Translations under genes and position numbers: made by a program | Assembly (NCBI RefSeq): GCF_012971725.1 | Contig: NZ_CP048833.1 | Coordinates: 3,472,001 to 3,536,000 of the forward strand | Reading direction: 5' to 3' | DNA from: Pseudomonas multiresinivorans | GTDB lineage: Bacteria; Pseudomonadota; Gammaproteobacteria; Pseudomonadales; Pseudomonadaceae | Length of the DNA: 64,000 bases | The notes under the pieces: model-generated | The model's database searches: none | Seen by the model: only the letters and a program-made list of their open reading frames with translations | What the model was told of the DNA's origin: nothing | Shown here: one piece after another, positions 51,046 to 59,916 of the stretch | How positions within the stretch are numbered: the stretch's first letter is position 1 | Layout: each line of letters begins with the position of its first letter

Positions 51046-52230
51046 TCAGTCCAGCGGCAGGTAGACACTGAACGCCGCGCCCTGACCCGGCTCGCTGCGT
51101 ACTTCGATACGACCGCCATGGGCCTGGACGATCTGTTCGGAGATGTACAAACCCAGCCCCAGGCCGGCGACGCGGGCTGCACCGGCGCCGCGCTCGAACT
51201 GCTGGAAGATGCGCCGCTGCTCGTCGGCACTGATACCGTCGCCATGGTCGCGCACGCCAAGTTGTGCCTGGCCATTCTGCGCCGCGACGCTCACCTCCAC
51301 CGGCTGGCCGGGCCCGTAGCGCAAGGCGTTGCTGACCAGGTTGCTGATCACCTGCTCCAACCGATAGGCGTCCCAGACACCCTCCACCGCCTCCGGCGCG
51401 CTCAGGCTCAGCTCACAGCCCGCCGCCTGGGCCTGCACCGCAAAATTGCCCAGCACGCGGTGGGCGATCTCCGTGAGATTGGCCGCTTCCGGGCGGATGG
51501 ACAGCTTGCCGGTGCGGATACGCGACACGTCGAGCATGTCCTCGATCAGCCGGATCAACCCGGTGAGCTGCCGCTCGTCGCGCTCGAACAGCACGCCAAG
51601 CCGATCCTGGGCGAAGTGCTCCAGCTTGCCCTTGGCCAGGTGCAGGCGGCGCAGCTGGGTATCGAGCATCAGGCCATTGAGCGGGGTGCGCAATTCGTGG
51701 GAGACGATGGACATGAAGTCGTCGCGCATCTTCACCGCGCGCTGCAGCTCCACCTGGGTTTCGCGCAGCTCGGCGAGCAGCGCGTCCTGCTCGGTGCGCG
51801 CCTGCTCCAGCGCTTCCAGCTGCCGGGCCAGCACCTTGCGCTGGCGGTAGAGGTCGACGAAGACGTTCACCTTGCTGCGCACCGCCTGGTTGTCCAGCGG
51901 CTTGTAGAGGAAATCCACCGCGCCGCTCTCGTAGCCCTTGAAGGCGTAGTTCAGCTCGCGCCCGGCGGCGGTGACGAAGACGATGGGGATGTTCTTGGTG
52001 CGCTCGGTGCCGCGCATCAGCTCGGCCAGCGCGAAGCCGTCCATGCCCGGCATCTGCACGTCGAGGATGGCGAGGGCGAACTCGTGTTCCAGCAACAACG
52101 ACAGCGCCTCGTCCGCGGAAGAGGCCTTGAACACCTCGCGCCCTTCGCCCTTGATCAACGCCTCCAGTGCCAGCAGGTTCTCCGGCAGGTCGTCGACGAT
52201 CAGCAGTTTGCTTCCCTGGTTACGCAGCAT
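51046..52230 (-). CDS. Receiver-histidine kinase (REC-HisKA-HATPase)
   Basis: 394 residues, soluble. The N-terminal receiver (5-125) has LLIVDDLPEN and phospho-Asp in AILDVQMPGMDG. A coiled coil links to HisKA (MSIVSHELRTPLNGL) and a complete ATPase domain (LVSNALRYG; RDHGDGIS; GLGLGLYISEQIV). A receiver placed before a kinase indicates a relay component that takes phosphate from an upstream kinase or is switched by it. Its start overlaps the CheB gene's end by 11 bases, so the two are translationally coupled. Confidence 0.92.
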   Translation of the reverse strand: MLRNQGSKLLIVDDLPENLLALEALIKGEGREVFKASSADEALSLLLEHEFALAILDVQMPGMDGFALAELMRGTERTKNIPIVFVTAAGRELNYAFKGYESGAVDFLYKPLDNQAVRSKVNVFVDLYRQRKVLARQLEALEQARTEQDALLAELRETQVELQRAVKMRDDFMSIVSHELRTPLNGLMLDTQLRRLHLAKGKLEHFAQDRLGVLFERDERQLTGLIRLIEDMLDVSRIRTGKLSIRPEAANLTEIAHRVLGNFAVQAQAAGCELSLSAPEAVEGVWDAYRLEQVISNLVSNALRYGPGQPVEVSVAAQNGQAQLGVRDHGDGISADEQRRIFQQFERGAGAARVAGLGLGLYISEQIVQAHGGRIEVRSEPGQGAAFSVYLPLD

Positions 52231-52807
52231 GTTGGGTGCCCATTCGGGTCAGGAGTGCGTGAATCTCACGCAACGGCAGAATGTAGTCCGGGGCGTGCAG
52301 CGCAATGGCCGCCTCCGGCATGGTGGACACGGCGGCTTCGGCCGGGTCCTGAACGATACTGAGCCCGCCCTGGCGCTGGATTCGCGTCAGCCCCTCGGCG
52401 CCGTCCTGGTTGGCCCCGGTGAGCAGGATGCCGGCCAGCTTGTCCCGGTAAGCGTCCGACGCCGAGTCGAAGAGGATGTCGATCGAGGGCCGGGAGAAGT
52501 TCCTCGGCGCCTCGCGGCTCAGGGCGAAGGTGCGATCCTGCTCGATGGACAGGTGGTAACCGGCGGCAGCGAAGTAAAGCCTGCCCGCCTCCATCGGCGC
52601 CTTGTCGCGGGCCTCTTCCACGGGGATGGCCAGGCGTCGGGCGAAGAGTTCCACCAACTGGCTCTCGTGGTTCTCCGGCAGATGCAGCACCGCCACCATG
52701 GGCAGCGCGAAGTCCGCGGGCAACCCGCCGAACAGCTGGAACAGCGCATCCACGCCGCCCGCGGAGGCGCCGATGACTACGGCCTGGATATCGCGCTGCC
52801 TGTTCAT
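52220..52807 (-). CDS. CheB-type methylesterase domain without receiver
   Basis: 195 residues, equal to the catalytic domain only. The triad is S15 (VIGASAGGVDAL), H42 (VAVLHLPENHES) and D135 (LLTGANQDGAEGL). Normal CheB has an N-terminal receiver; here it is missing, so activity must be controlled by another protein, possibly a receiver of the neighbouring kinases. The ATG overlaps the CheR stop by four bases. Its natural substrate would be glutamyl methyl esters, but no receptor gene is nearby. Confidence 0.9.
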   Translation of the reverse strand: MNRQRDIQAVVIGASAGGVDALFQLFGGLPADFALPMVAVLHLPENHESQLVELFARRLAIPVEEARDKAPMEAGRLYFAAAGYHLSIEQDRTFALSREAPRNFSRPSIDILFDSASDAYRDKLAGILLTGANQDGAEGLTRIQRQGGLSIVQDPAEAAVSTMPEAAIALHAPDYILPLREIHALLTRMGTQHAA

Positions 52808-53622
52808 CGTTTGCGGAACACCCGTTCGCGACGGTTCACCACCTCGAACTCCGAGGCGAAGTCGGTGAAATCCAGGCTTTCCTTGCTGCCCAGGCCGAGG
52901 AAGCCCCGGTGGCATAGCGATTCGTGGAACAGGCCGATGGCGCGGTTCTGCAACTGGCGATTGAAATAGATCAGCACGTTGCGGCAGGACACCAGGTGCG
53001 TCTCGGAAAACACACTGTCGGTGGCCAGGCTGTGGTCGGCGAAGGTCACGTTGGCACGCAGCATCTTGTCGAACAGCGCGCCGTCGTAGGCCGCCGTGTA
53101 GTAGTCCGAGAGCGAGCCCTTGCCTCCGGCAGCGCGGTAGTTCTCGCTGGCCTGGGCCAGGTCGTCCACCGCATAGATGCCACGCCGCGCCTGCTCCAGC
53201 GAGCGCGGGTTGATGTCGGTGGCGTAGATCAGCGTGCGTTCGAGCAGGCCTTCCTCGTGCAGCAGGATGGCCAGCGAGTGCACCTCTTCACCGGTACTGC
53301 AGCCTGCAACCCACAGGCGCAGGGATGGATAGGTACGCAACACCGGCACCACTTCCTGGCGCAGTGCGAGGAAGTAGCTGGGATCGCGGAACAGCTCGCT
53401 CACTGAGATGGTGAGGTACTGCAGCAGTTCGTGGAACGCGTGCGGGTCGTGCAGGATGCGCTCCTGCAGCGCGGAAATACTGCGGCACTCGAACAGCTTA
53501 GTGGCATGCAGCACACGACGTTTTAGCGAGGTACCGGAATAGTCCCGGAAGTCGTAGCTGTACTTCAGGTAGATCGCCTCGATGAGGAGGCGCAGCTCGA
53601 TGTCCTGGCTGCGATCAGGCAT
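52804..53622 (-). CDS. CheR-type methyltransferase
   Basis: 272 residues. The N-terminal helical domain (IELRLLIEAIYLKYSYDFRDYS; TSLKRRV) and SAM-binding motif GCSTGEEVHSLAILL (G107-E113), then YATDINPRSLEQARRGIY and SCRNVLIYFN, identify glutamate-specific CheR. The ATG at 53622 comes one base after the stop of the large hybrid kinase. An in-frame start at 53655 would overlap that gene by 32 bases. Between it and CheB the overlap is four bases (ATGA), so kinase, CheR and CheB are made together. Confidence 0.92.
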   Translation of the reverse strand: MPDRSQDIELRLLIEAIYLKYSYDFRDYSGTSLKRRVLHATKLFECRSISALQERILHDPHAFHELLQYLTISVSELFRDPSYFLALRQEVVPVLRTYPSLRLWVAGCSTGEEVHSLAILLHEEGLLERTLIYATDINPRSLEQARRGIYAVDDLAQASENYRAAGGKGSLSDYYTAAYDGALFDKMLRANVTFADHSLATDSVFSETHLVSCRNVLIYFNRQLQNRAIGLFHESLCHRGFLGLGSKESLDFTDFASEFEVVNRRERVFRKR

Positions 53623-53623
53623 T

Positions 53624-56600
53624 TCAGATGCGCTCCAGCTTGGGTAGCCATACACGGATCAGGGAGAACAGGCGGTCCAGGTCGATGGGCTTGGCCAGGT
53701 AGTCGTTGGCGCCTGCGCGCAGGCACAGCTCGTGGTCGTCCTTCATCGCCTTCGCGGTCACGGCGAGGATCGGCAGCTTCTTCCAGCGCGGGTCCTGGCG
53801 GATCAGGCGCGTCGCCTCGTAGCCGTCCATCTCCGGCATCATCACGTCCATCAGCACCAGGTCGATATCACCGGCCTCGCCAAGCTTCTCGATGGCCTCG
53901 CGGCCGTTGCGCGCCACTTCCACGCGGGCGCCCTTGTGCTCCAGGGCGCTGGTGAGGGCGAAGATATTGCGCACATCGTCGTCCACCAGCAGGATGCGCC
54001 GCTCCTCGAAGGCCCGGTCGCGGTTGCGCGAGGTGCGCAGCATGCGCTGGCGCTCGCTGGAGAGTTGCGACTCGACCTTGTGCAGGAACAGTGTCACCTC
54101 GTCCAGCAGGCGCTCTGGCGAACGCGCGCCCTTGATGATGATCGAGCGCGAGTACTTGAGCAGCTCGGCCTCCTCGTCGCGGGTCAGGTTGCGCCCGGTG
54201 TAGACGATCACCGGCGGGAAGGAACAGATGTCCTCCTCGCCCATGCGCCGCAGCAGTTCATTGCCCTGCATGTCCGGCAGTTTCAGATCGATGATCATGC
54301 AGTCGTAGATGTTCTTGCGCAGCAGCTCCAGGGCCTGCTCGCCCTGCTCCACCGCAGTGATCTCGATGTCGTCGTCGCCGATCAGCCGCGAGACGCTGTC
54401 GCGTTGCAGCGGGTCGTCCTCCACCAGCAGGATGCGCTTGACCTCCTGGGTCAGCTTGGCCTCCAGCTTGCCGAACACCTCGCGCAGCTGCTCACGGGTG
54501 GTGGGCTTGAGGGCATAGCCGATGGCACCCAGGTGCAGGGCCGCTTCGCTGCGGTCCTCCACCGACACCACGTGCACCGGCACATGGCGGGTACGCGGGT
54601 TGGCCTTCAGGCGTTGCAGCACGGCGAGGCCGGATTCGTCAGGCAGGTGCATGTCCAGCAGGATGGCGTCGGGAGCGTGCTCGTCGGCCAGGCGCAGGCC
54701 TTCCGCGGCGCCCATGGCCACCAGGCAGCGGTAGCCCAGCTCGCGGGCCAGGTCATAGAGAATGCGGGCGAACTTCGGTTCGTCCTCCACCACCAGCACG
54801 CAGCGCTGGCCGACATTAACCTGCTCGCGATCGTCGGCGAAGGCAGCAGCAGCCGGCGCACGCACCACCGGCGGAGCGACGGGAGCCGCCTTCGCCACGA
54901 TCGGCGCGGGGGCGCTGGCGGCTTCCTCTTCGGCCGGCGCCTGGTAGTTCAGCGGCAACAGCAAGCTGAAGACACTGCCCTTGCCCGGCTCGCTGCTGAC
55001 GATGATGCTGCCGCCCAGCAGGTGCGCCAGGTCGCGGGAGATCGACAGCCCCAGGCCGGTGCCGCCGTAACGGCGGTTGGTGGCGCCATCGGCCTGCTGG
55101 AAGGCTTCGAAGATGCGCTGCAGCTGGTCCTCGGCGATGCCGATGCCGCTGTCGCGCACGTCGAAGCGCAGCCCCTCGGGCGCGGCACTCACGCGCAGGG
55201 AAACTTCGCCGGCATCGGTGAACTTGAAGGCATTGGACAGCAGGTTCTTGAGAATCTGCTCGACCCGCTGGCGGTCGCTGAACAACTGTGCCGGGGCGTC
55301 CTGGGCGACTTCGGTGACGAAGCTCAGGCCCTTGTCGTCCGCCTGCGGACGGAACATCGTTTCCACCGCTTCCACCAGGCGGCGCACGCTGGCGTTCTCC
55401 GGGCGCACCTCCAGCTTGCCGGCCTCGACCTTGGAGATATCGAGGATGTCGTTGATCAGGTTGAGCAGGTCGTTGCCGGCGCCGTAGATCGACTCGGCGA
55501 ACTTCACCTGCTCGTCGTCCAGGTTGCCCTGTTCGTTGTCCGCCAGCAGGCGCGCGAGGATCAGCGAGCTGTTGAGCGGCGTACGCAGTTCGTGGGACAT
55601 GTTGGCCAGGAACTCGGACTTGTAGCGGCTGGCGCGTTGCAGCTCGTCCGCACGGCCCTGCAGGTCCAGGCGTGCCTGGTTCAGTTCGGTGTTCTTGCCG
55701 TCCAGGTCGTCGCGCTGGGCGGCCAGTTCCTGGGTCTGCTCGGCCAGTCGCTCGTTGGTCTGTTCCAGCTCGGCCTGCTGGGCTTCGAGGTGCGCCTGGG
55801 ACTCCTTGAGCACCCGCGACTGTTCTTCCAGCTCCTCGTTGGCGGTCTTGAGTTCCTCCTGCTGCACCTGCAGTTCTTCATTGAGCTGCTGGGTCTCCGC
55901 CAGCAGGTCCTGCAGGCGCTGGCGGTGCAGCGCTGCGGCCACGGCACTGCCGAGCGTTTCCGCCACGCCCTGGAGGAACGCCTGCTCGCGCTCGCTCAGC
56001 GAACGCAGGAAGCCCAGCTCCAGGACGCCCACCACGCCACCCTCGTTGAGCAGCGGCAGCAAGGCGACGCTGACCGGCGAGCCGTTGCCCAGCGCCGAGT
56101 TGACCTTCAGGTAATCCGCCGGCAGGCCCTCCATTACGCGCAGTTTGCGCTGCCGGGCAGCCTGGGCAATCAGGCTCTGATCGGCGGCGAAATACTGCGT
56201 GCCCTCTTCCTCGCGGGCGAACCCGTAGGTGGCGCCGCGCAACAGGCCACCATGGTCGTCGCGCACATACAACGCACCGATGGGCGAGCCGACGAAGTCA
56301 CCGAGGAACTCCATCAGGCTGCGCCCCAGCGAGGGCAAGGATTGCTGGCCGATCAACTGGTCGCCCAGTCGGTTCTGGCCGTCGCGCAACCATGCCTGCT
56401 GCTGCAACTGTTCATTGTGCAGCACCTGCCGGCGCAGGGATTCGGAATAGGACTCGGACAGGCTCACCAGCTGCCGGCGTCCGAAATAGGCCAGCAAGGT
56501 GCCGACCACGATGCTGAACACCAGGTAGAGAATCACCACGCCGGTGGACAGGCTGGAGGCGAACTGGTTGCGCTCGTGACGCAGCTGCTGCTCGGTATTG

Positions 56601-57097
56601 ATCAGCGAGCCGTACTGGGCGCGAATGGCATCCATCATGCTCTTGCCGCGCCCGGCCTTGATCGCGTCGGCAGTGTCCTGGCCCTGGCGGCGCTGCTCGA
56701 TCATCTGCTGGGCGAAGGTCATCCACTCGTCCTGCATCGAGGTCAGGCGCGAAACCCGGTCCACTTGCGGCGGGTTGTCGGCGACCAGCTCCGAGAGGCT
56801 CTTCAGCCCGGCGTTGATCCGCGGCCGTGCCTGTTCCAGCGGTTCGAGGAAGCGCGGATCGCCGGTGATCAGGAAACCGCGCAGGCCGCTCTCCTGGTCG
56901 ACGCTCAGCCGCTGCATCTCGTTGGCGCTGGAAATCACCCGGTCGGTGTGCTCGACCCAGCCCAGCACATTGAGCATGTAGAGGATCAGACCGATGAACA
57001 GCACCGCGCCCAACAGGCAGATGCCCAGCGGCAGCGCCATGTTGCGCGCCAGGATGCGGCGGAAGGCGCTTTCGTCGGCGATGGCTTTCTGGTTCAT
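53624..57097 (-). CDS. CHASE3-GAF hybrid histidine kinase with three receivers
   Basis: 1157 residues. Transmembrane helices at about 24-46 and 185-206 enclose a helical CHASE3 domain (GLRGFLITGDPRFLEPLEQA). A GAF domain (245-390) and a long Glu/Gln-rich coiled coil (395-490) lead to HisKA with H502 (LANMSHELRTPLN) and an intact ATPase (NLLSNAFKFTDAG; YGGTGLGLSISRDLAHLLGG). Three receivers follow, with phospho-Asp in LLDMHLPDESG, IIDLKLPDMQG and LMDVMMPEMDG. A Pro/Ala linker separates kinase and receivers. The ATG 57097 has AGGGA; an in-frame upstream start is unlikely. It leads the run with CheR, CheB and two more kinases. Confidence 0.94.
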   Translation of the reverse strand: MNQKAIADESAFRRILARNMALPLGICLLGAVLFIGLILYMLNVLGWVEHTDRVISSANEMQRLSVDQESGLRGFLITGDPRFLEPLEQARPRINAGLKSLSELVADNPPQVDRVSRLTSMQDEWMTFAQQMIEQRRQGQDTADAIKAGRGKSMMDAIRAQYGSLINTEQQLRHERNQFASSLSTGVVILYLVFSIVVGTLLAYFGRRQLVSLSESYSESLRRQVLHNEQLQQQAWLRDGQNRLGDQLIGQQSLPSLGRSLMEFLGDFVGSPIGALYVRDDHGGLLRGATYGFAREEEGTQYFAADQSLIAQAARQRKLRVMEGLPADYLKVNSALGNGSPVSVALLPLLNEGGVVGVLELGFLRSLSEREQAFLQGVAETLGSAVAAALHRQRLQDLLAETQQLNEELQVQQEELKTANEELEEQSRVLKESQAHLEAQQAELEQTNERLAEQTQELAAQRDDLDGKNTELNQARLDLQGRADELQRASRYKSEFLANMSHELRTPLNSSLILARLLADNEQGNLDDEQVKFAESIYGAGNDLLNLINDILDISKVEAGKLEVRPENASVRRLVEAVETMFRPQADDKGLSFVTEVAQDAPAQLFSDRQRVEQILKNLLSNAFKFTDAGEVSLRVSAAPEGLRFDVRDSGIGIAEDQLQRIFEAFQQADGATNRRYGGTGLGLSISRDLAHLLGGSIIVSSEPGKGSVFSLLLPLNYQAPAEEEAASAPAPIVAKAAPVAPPVVRAPAAAAFADDREQVNVGQRCVLVVEDEPKFARILYDLARELGYRCLVAMGAAEGLRLADEHAPDAILLDMHLPDESGLAVLQRLKANPRTRHVPVHVVSVEDRSEAALHLGAIGYALKPTTREQLREVFGKLEAKLTQEVKRILLVEDDPLQRDSVSRLIGDDDIEITAVEQGEQALELLRKNIYDCMIIDLKLPDMQGNELLRRMGEEDICSFPPVIVYTGRNLTRDEEAELLKYSRSIIIKGARSPERLLDEVTLFLHKVESQLSSERQRMLRTSRNRDRAFEERRILLVDDDVRNIFALTSALEHKGARVEVARNGREAIEKLGEAGDIDLVLMDVMMPEMDGYEATRLIRQDPRWKKLPILAVTAKAMKDDHELCLRAGANDYLAKPIDLDRLFSLIRVWLPKLERI

Positions 57098-57387
57098 CGA
57101 TGGATTCCCTGATGGCGGACCTTCCCTGGAAGCGATCGGCCGGTGTGGCGGCGTCGACGACATGAACCAGGTAAGTGTTTGAAGTTATTGTAAGAATGCT
57201 CTTGAAACAGCAGAAATAATAACCTGAAGCGTTGTAGGCTACACACCGGCTGGCCAATTGACAGCCGATCCCGCGCGAGCGTTCGAATTATTTGCCGTCG
57301 CCGGGGATAAAAGTGGAATCTTCTGTCAAAGGGCCTTTCCAACGTCCGACAAGGAACAGAAGATCAATCGGCCGCAGGGTTTGCTCG

Positions 57388-59901
57388 ATGCCAAGCTCCC
57401 AGGGGAATCCCCCCATTTCGCCAGGCAGTTTCCTCAACAGCAGTAGCGCCATGGCACCGCTGATCCGTCAGCATGACTGGGCAGCCTCCCCGCTCGGCCC
57501 CATGGACCAGTGGCCGGCCATCCTCAAGGGTATCCTCGAAGTCGGCCTCAATTCGCGCCTGCCGGTATGCATCTACTGGGGCCCGGAATTCATCCTGCTG
57601 TACAACGATGCCTGGAGTGCGATTCCCGGCGACAAGCATCCCGCCTGCCTGGGCCAGCCGGCACGCGAGGCCTGGTCGGATATCTGGTCGATCCTCGACC
57701 CCATGTACAACGGCATCCTGCAGACCGGCGTGGCCGCCCACGAGGAAGATCGCCTGCTGCCCATGGTGCGTTTCGGCTATGTCGAGGAGGCCTACTTCAC
57801 CTACAACGTCAGCCCGATCTTCGGCCAGGACGGCAAGCCCATAGGGCTGTTCAATACCGCGGTGGAAACCACCGGCAATGTCATCGAGCAGCGCCGCCAG
57901 CGCCTGCTCACTCGCCTCGCCGAGCGCCTGGGGCAGGTCGACGACAGCGAGCAGATCTGCGCCCAGGCCTTCACCCTGCTTGCCGAAGCCAGCCATGACG
58001 TGCCGTTCTGCCTGCTCTACCGCGCCGGCACCCTGCTCGGCGCCTGCGGCACCGACACCAACGACCGCTTCGCGCCCGCGCAACTGACGCTCGAAGACGA
58101 CCCGCTGCACCTGTTCAACGGCTTGAAGGAGGCTCACCAGTCGCCCCTGGGCAGCCAGCACGTGCGCGCCTTCGCGCCCTGGCCGGAGGTACTCGACAGC
58201 ACCTACGCCACCCCCCTGAACGGTCACGGCGACAGCCTCGCGGTCTTCGGCATCAGCCCGCGCCGGCGCCTGGACGAAAGCTATGCGACCTTCTTCAACG
58301 AGCTGGCCGCCCTGCTCGGCCACGCCCTGGCCGCCGCCACCCAGCGCACGGAAGAACGGCGGCTGAAGGAAGCGGTGCAGGAAGAAGCCCGCCAGCGCAC
58401 ACTGGAACGCGATCGCGTATGGACGGTGAGCCAGGACCTGCTCTGCGTGCTCGATCACCAGGGTCACCTGCGCAACGTCAACCCGGCATGGAGCAGCCTG
58501 CTGGGCTGGAGCGAGGAGCAGCTCATCGGGCGTAACAGCGAAGAGCTGGTGCATCCGGATGACCTCACGCCCAGCATCGACATCCGCGCCACGCTGGCCC
58601 GTGGCGAGCGCCTGCAACACTTCGAGAACCGCATGCGCCATGCCGATGGCAGCTACCGCTGGATTTCCTGGCACGCCACCGAGGAAAACGGCGTGATCTA
58701 CGGCTGCGGCCGCGACATCACCGAGCACAAGCGCGGCGTCGAGCTGCTGGAGCAGGCGCAGGCCGCGCTGCACAATGCCCAGCGCATGGAGGCTGTCGGC
58801 CAGTTGACCGGCGGTATCGCCCACGACTTCAACAACCTGCTGGCCAGCATCCGCTTCAGCCTCGACCTGATCACCCGGCGTGCGCCGGCCAATGCACAGC
58901 CGGAACTGGGCCATATCCTCCATGCCGCCACCCAGGCTACCGAGCGCGCCGCCGAGCTGACCCACAACCTGCTCGCCTTCGCCCGTCGCCAGGCCCTGGC
59001 CATGCATCCGGTGGACCTCGGCCAGCAATTGCGCGACTGGCAGGGCGAGCTGCTTGAACGCGCCGGCCCGGACGTCGCCCTGACGCTCGTCCTGGCTGAC
59101 GAGCCAAGCGTGCTGACCGACAGCGACCAACTGCACAAGGCGATGCTTCACCTGGTAGAAAACGCCCGCGACGCCATGCCCGGCGGCGGCAGGCTGGAGA
59201 TCACCCTGCAGCGGCAGGAGATCGCCGTCGGCGACCATGACGTGCCGGCCGGCGACTACCTGGGGCTGACCCTGCAGGACAGTGGCCAGGGCATGAGCGA
59301 GTCGACCCTGGCGCACGTCTTCGACCCCTTCTTCACCACCAAGGGCATCGGCCCGAACAGCGGGTTGGGCCTGTCGATGGTCTATGGCTTCATCAAACAG
59401 TCCGGCGGTCATATCCGCCTGCGCAGCGAGCCTGGCCAGGGCACCTGCGTCACACTTTACTTCCCGAGAGGCAGTTCCGTGGTCAATATCCCCGACGTTC
59501 CCGTCATCCCCACCGAGTCGACCAGCCAGCAACTCTGCGTGCTGGTGGTTGAGGACAACGATCTGGTGCGCATGCTCACCGTGGAAGTGCTGGAGGAGAT
59601 CGGCTACCAGGTCCTGCAGGCCGAAGACGCCGAACAGGCGCTGCCGATCCTGCAGGGCGACAGTGCCATCGACCTCCTGCTCACGGACGTGGGCCTGCCA
59701 GGCATGAACGGCGAGGAACTGGCCGCCGCCGCGCGGGAATCGCGGCCGGAGCTGCCGATCCTGTTCGCCACCGGCTTCGCGGAGATCGTCCAGATCGATG
59801 GCAGCGAGCTGGCCACGCGCATGTCGATGATCGCCAAGCCCTTCTCCATCGACGCCTTGCGCGACAAGGTCAACGGCATGCTTGGACGCAAGGACGGCTG
59901 A
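57388..59901 (+). CDS. PAS/GAF hybrid histidine kinase with C-terminal receiver
   Basis: 837 residues, soluble. The N-terminus (about 15-160: MAPLIRQHDWAASPLGPMDQ; YWGPEFILLYNDAW; REAWSDIW) is the PAS-like sensor common in Pseudomonas orphan hybrid kinases. A GAF domain, a PAS domain (VSQDLLCVLDHQGHLRNVNP...GRDITEHKRG), HisKA (GGIAHDFNNLLAS), ATPase (LVENARDAMPGGG; GPNSGLGLSMVYGF) and a receiver (VVEDNDLV; LLTDVGLPGMNG) follow. ATG 57388 has AGGG 8 bases upstream; ATG 57451 is in frame but has no ribosome-binding site and would cut into the conserved block. It is divergent from the CHASE3 kinase and tail to tail with ercS. Confidence 0.9.
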   Translation: MPSSQGNPPISPGSFLNSSSAMAPLIRQHDWAASPLGPMDQWPAILKGILEVGLNSRLPVCIYWGPEFILLYNDAWSAIPGDKHPACLGQPAREAWSDIWSILDPMYNGILQTGVAAHEEDRLLPMVRFGYVEEAYFTYNVSPIFGQDGKPIGLFNTAVETTGNVIEQRRQRLLTRLAERLGQVDDSEQICAQAFTLLAEASHDVPFCLLYRAGTLLGACGTDTNDRFAPAQLTLEDDPLHLFNGLKEAHQSPLGSQHVRAFAPWPEVLDSTYATPLNGHGDSLAVFGISPRRRLDESYATFFNELAALLGHALAAATQRTEERRLKEAVQEEARQRTLERDRVWTVSQDLLCVLDHQGHLRNVNPAWSSLLGWSEEQLIGRNSEELVHPDDLTPSIDIRATLARGERLQHFENRMRHADGSYRWISWHATEENGVIYGCGRDITEHKRGVELLEQAQAALHNAQRMEAVGQLTGGIAHDFNNLLASIRFSLDLITRRAPANAQPELGHILHAATQATERAAELTHNLLAFARRQALAMHPVDLGQQLRDWQGELLERAGPDVALTLVLADEPSVLTDSDQLHKAMLHLVENARDAMPGGGRLEITLQRQEIAVGDHDVPAGDYLGLTLQDSGQGMSESTLAHVFDPFFTTKGIGPNSGLGLSMVYGFIKQSGGHIRLRSEPGQGTCVTLYFPRGSSVVNIPDVPVIPTESTSQQLCVLVVEDNDLVRMLTVEVLEEIGYQVLQAEDAEQALPILQGDSAIDLLLTDVGLPGMNGEELAAAARESRPELPILFATGFAEIVQIDGSELATRMSMIAKPFSIDALRDKVNGMLGRKDG

Positions 59902-59916
59902 CCGGCACTCCTGCCG

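Noticed and set aside
53732..57112. Open frame of 1126 codons on the plus strand
   Set aside because: Fully antisense to the CHASE3 hybrid kinase, whose domains are intact. The antisense translation is low-complexity (Leu, Gln, Ala, Arg) with no ribosome-binding site.
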